From positions 1 through 6,765 of the forward strand of contig JAKSPX010000085.1 in NCBI GenBank assembly GCA_024404415.1: a stretch of DNA of 6,765 bases. The letters are read 5' to 3'. The notes beneath the pieces are model-generated. The model made no database searches and was not told where the DNA came from. It worked only from the letters and a program-made list of their open reading frames with translations. This document shows, piece after piece, positions 6,460 through 6,765 of this stretch (positions within the stretch are counted from its first letter, which is position 1; each line of letters opens with the position of its first letter). This DNA is from Clostridia bacterium (GTDB lineage Bacteria > Bacillota > Clostridia > Oscillospirales > QAMX01). A program made the translations under genes and the position numbers.

Positions 6460-6699
6460 TTGAAAAAGTTTGCTGCGCTTCTTCTGGCCGTTGCCATGCT
6501 CGTCATGATGATGTGCATCCCGGCCTTTGCTGAAAAAGATCCGATCATCAGCCCCGAAAAGCCCGATGAACCCGTAGAACCCAATCCCCCGTCCCCGGTT
6601 ACCGGTTGTGTCCTCGGCCTTGCCGGCGCTGCCGCCATCGCCCTTTCCAGCGGCGGTGTTTTAGTTCTCTCCGCCAAAAAAGCCCGCGAAAGCCGCTGA
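6460..6699 (+). CDS. Small secreted Pro-rich protein with a sortase-like SPVTG signal and membrane anchor
   Basis: I do not recognise a named family. The 79 residues divide into a signal peptide (about 1-24, with KK at 2-3, a hydrophobic core and AFA before the predicted cut), a short acidic Pro-rich stretch (25-44, rich in Pro and Glu/Asp), SPVTG (45-49), a Gly/Ala-rich hydrophobic segment (about 50-72) and a basic tail KKARESR. This is the layout of a sortase substrate. SPVTG fits the (S/P)PxTG motif described for Clostridioides difficile sortase B rather than classical LPxTG. If cut at Thr-Gly, only about 24 residues with 8 prolines would be left on the wall. Otherwise it would be a one-pass membrane peptide with a short outside stalk. 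The gene has its own promoter, a TTG start with a good ribosome binding site, and its own terminator. No sortase is in the window. It is a real gene with high likelihood; its role is unknown. Confidence 0.8.
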   Translation: MKKFAALLLAVAMLVMMMCIPAFAEKDPIISPEKPDEPVEPNPPSPVTGCVLGLAGAAAIALSSGGVLVLSAKKARESR

Positions 6700-6713
6700 A
6701 TTCACGAACGGAT

Positions 6714-6748
6714 AAACACCCCCTGAATGCAAGTTTAGGGGGTGTTTT
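6714..6748 (+). terminator. Intrinsic terminator after the small secreted protein
   Basis: Perfect 11-base arms AAACACCCCCT (6714-6724) and AGGGGGTGTTT (6737-6747), extendable inward by a G-U and two A-U pairs to a 6-base loop (6728-6733). A short T-run overlaps the end of the stem (6745-6748). It lies 14 bases after the TGA at 6697-6699 and makes the small gene monocistronic. Bases 6749-6765 hold nothing I can identify. Confidence 0.88.
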
Positions 6749-6765
6749 CATTCCCATCACCGACA

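Noticed and set aside
6460..6540. Lipoprotein signal with Cys19 of the small secreted protein
   Set aside because: The residues before the Cys are Met-Met-Met, which do not fit a lipobox, while AFA at 22-24 fits ordinary signal peptidase cleavage.
6378..6677. A 99-codon - strand frame opposite the small secreted protein
   Set aside because: It covers the promoter and the signal-peptide gene in antisense, and no promoter or ribosome binding site precedes it. The + strand frame has a full signal peptide, promoter and terminator.

Overview
The window is part of a surface-polysaccharide (capsule/exopolysaccharide) locus. It most likely comes from a moderately GC-rich Gram-positive anaerobe of the class Clostridia, perhaps the Oscillospiraceae/Ruminococcaceae. 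This placement is inference. It rests on GC-rich coding DNA with AT-rich intergenic DNA, strong GGAGG ribosome binding sites, TTG starts, BY-kinases of Firmicutes/Wzc type, and a small protein with a sortase-like SPVTG signal. No rRNA or other taxonomic marker is present.

Layout. Positions 1-4283 (+) hold three closely spaced genes that look like one operon: a BY-kinase-like protein that is cut off at the left edge (1-1005), a full-length Wzz-plus-BY-kinase fusion (1020-2504), and a six-TM ABC exporter fused to its ATPase (2535-4283). The gaps are 14 and 30 bases. The operon ends at a hairpin (4300-4332) that has a T-tract on one side and an A-tract on the other, so it can serve as terminator for both convergent transcripts. 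Positions 4354 to about 6225 (-) encode a large membrane-anchored UDP-sugar 4,6-dehydratase of the PglF/WbpM/CapD class with its own near-consensus promoter (6285-6313). A compact AT-rich divergent promoter region (about 6226-6459) separates it from a 79-residue secreted protein (6460-6699, +). That protein also has a near-consensus promoter and is followed by a strong intrinsic terminator (6714-6748).

How the parts fit. The dehydratase would make a 4-keto-6-deoxy UDP-sugar intermediate for the first sugars of a glycan. The Wzz/BY-kinase proteins would control polymer length and export through cycles of tyrosine phosphorylation on Tyr-rich tails. The ABC exporter is placed to move a lipid-linked glycan or another envelope substrate across the membrane. 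The small protein looks like a miniature cell-wall-anchored or membrane-anchored peptide; its link to the glycan pathway is positional only.

The most notable points are two neighbouring BY-kinases with very different C-terminal tyrosine tails (one is a Gly-Tyr tract of 16 tyrosines encoded by a 6/18-base tandem repeat), the tiny sortase-type protein whose predicted mature part is only about 24 residues, and the repeated short motifs in the divergent promoter region. I see no CRISPR array, tRNA, rRNA, insertion sequence, attachment site or recognisable riboswitch.
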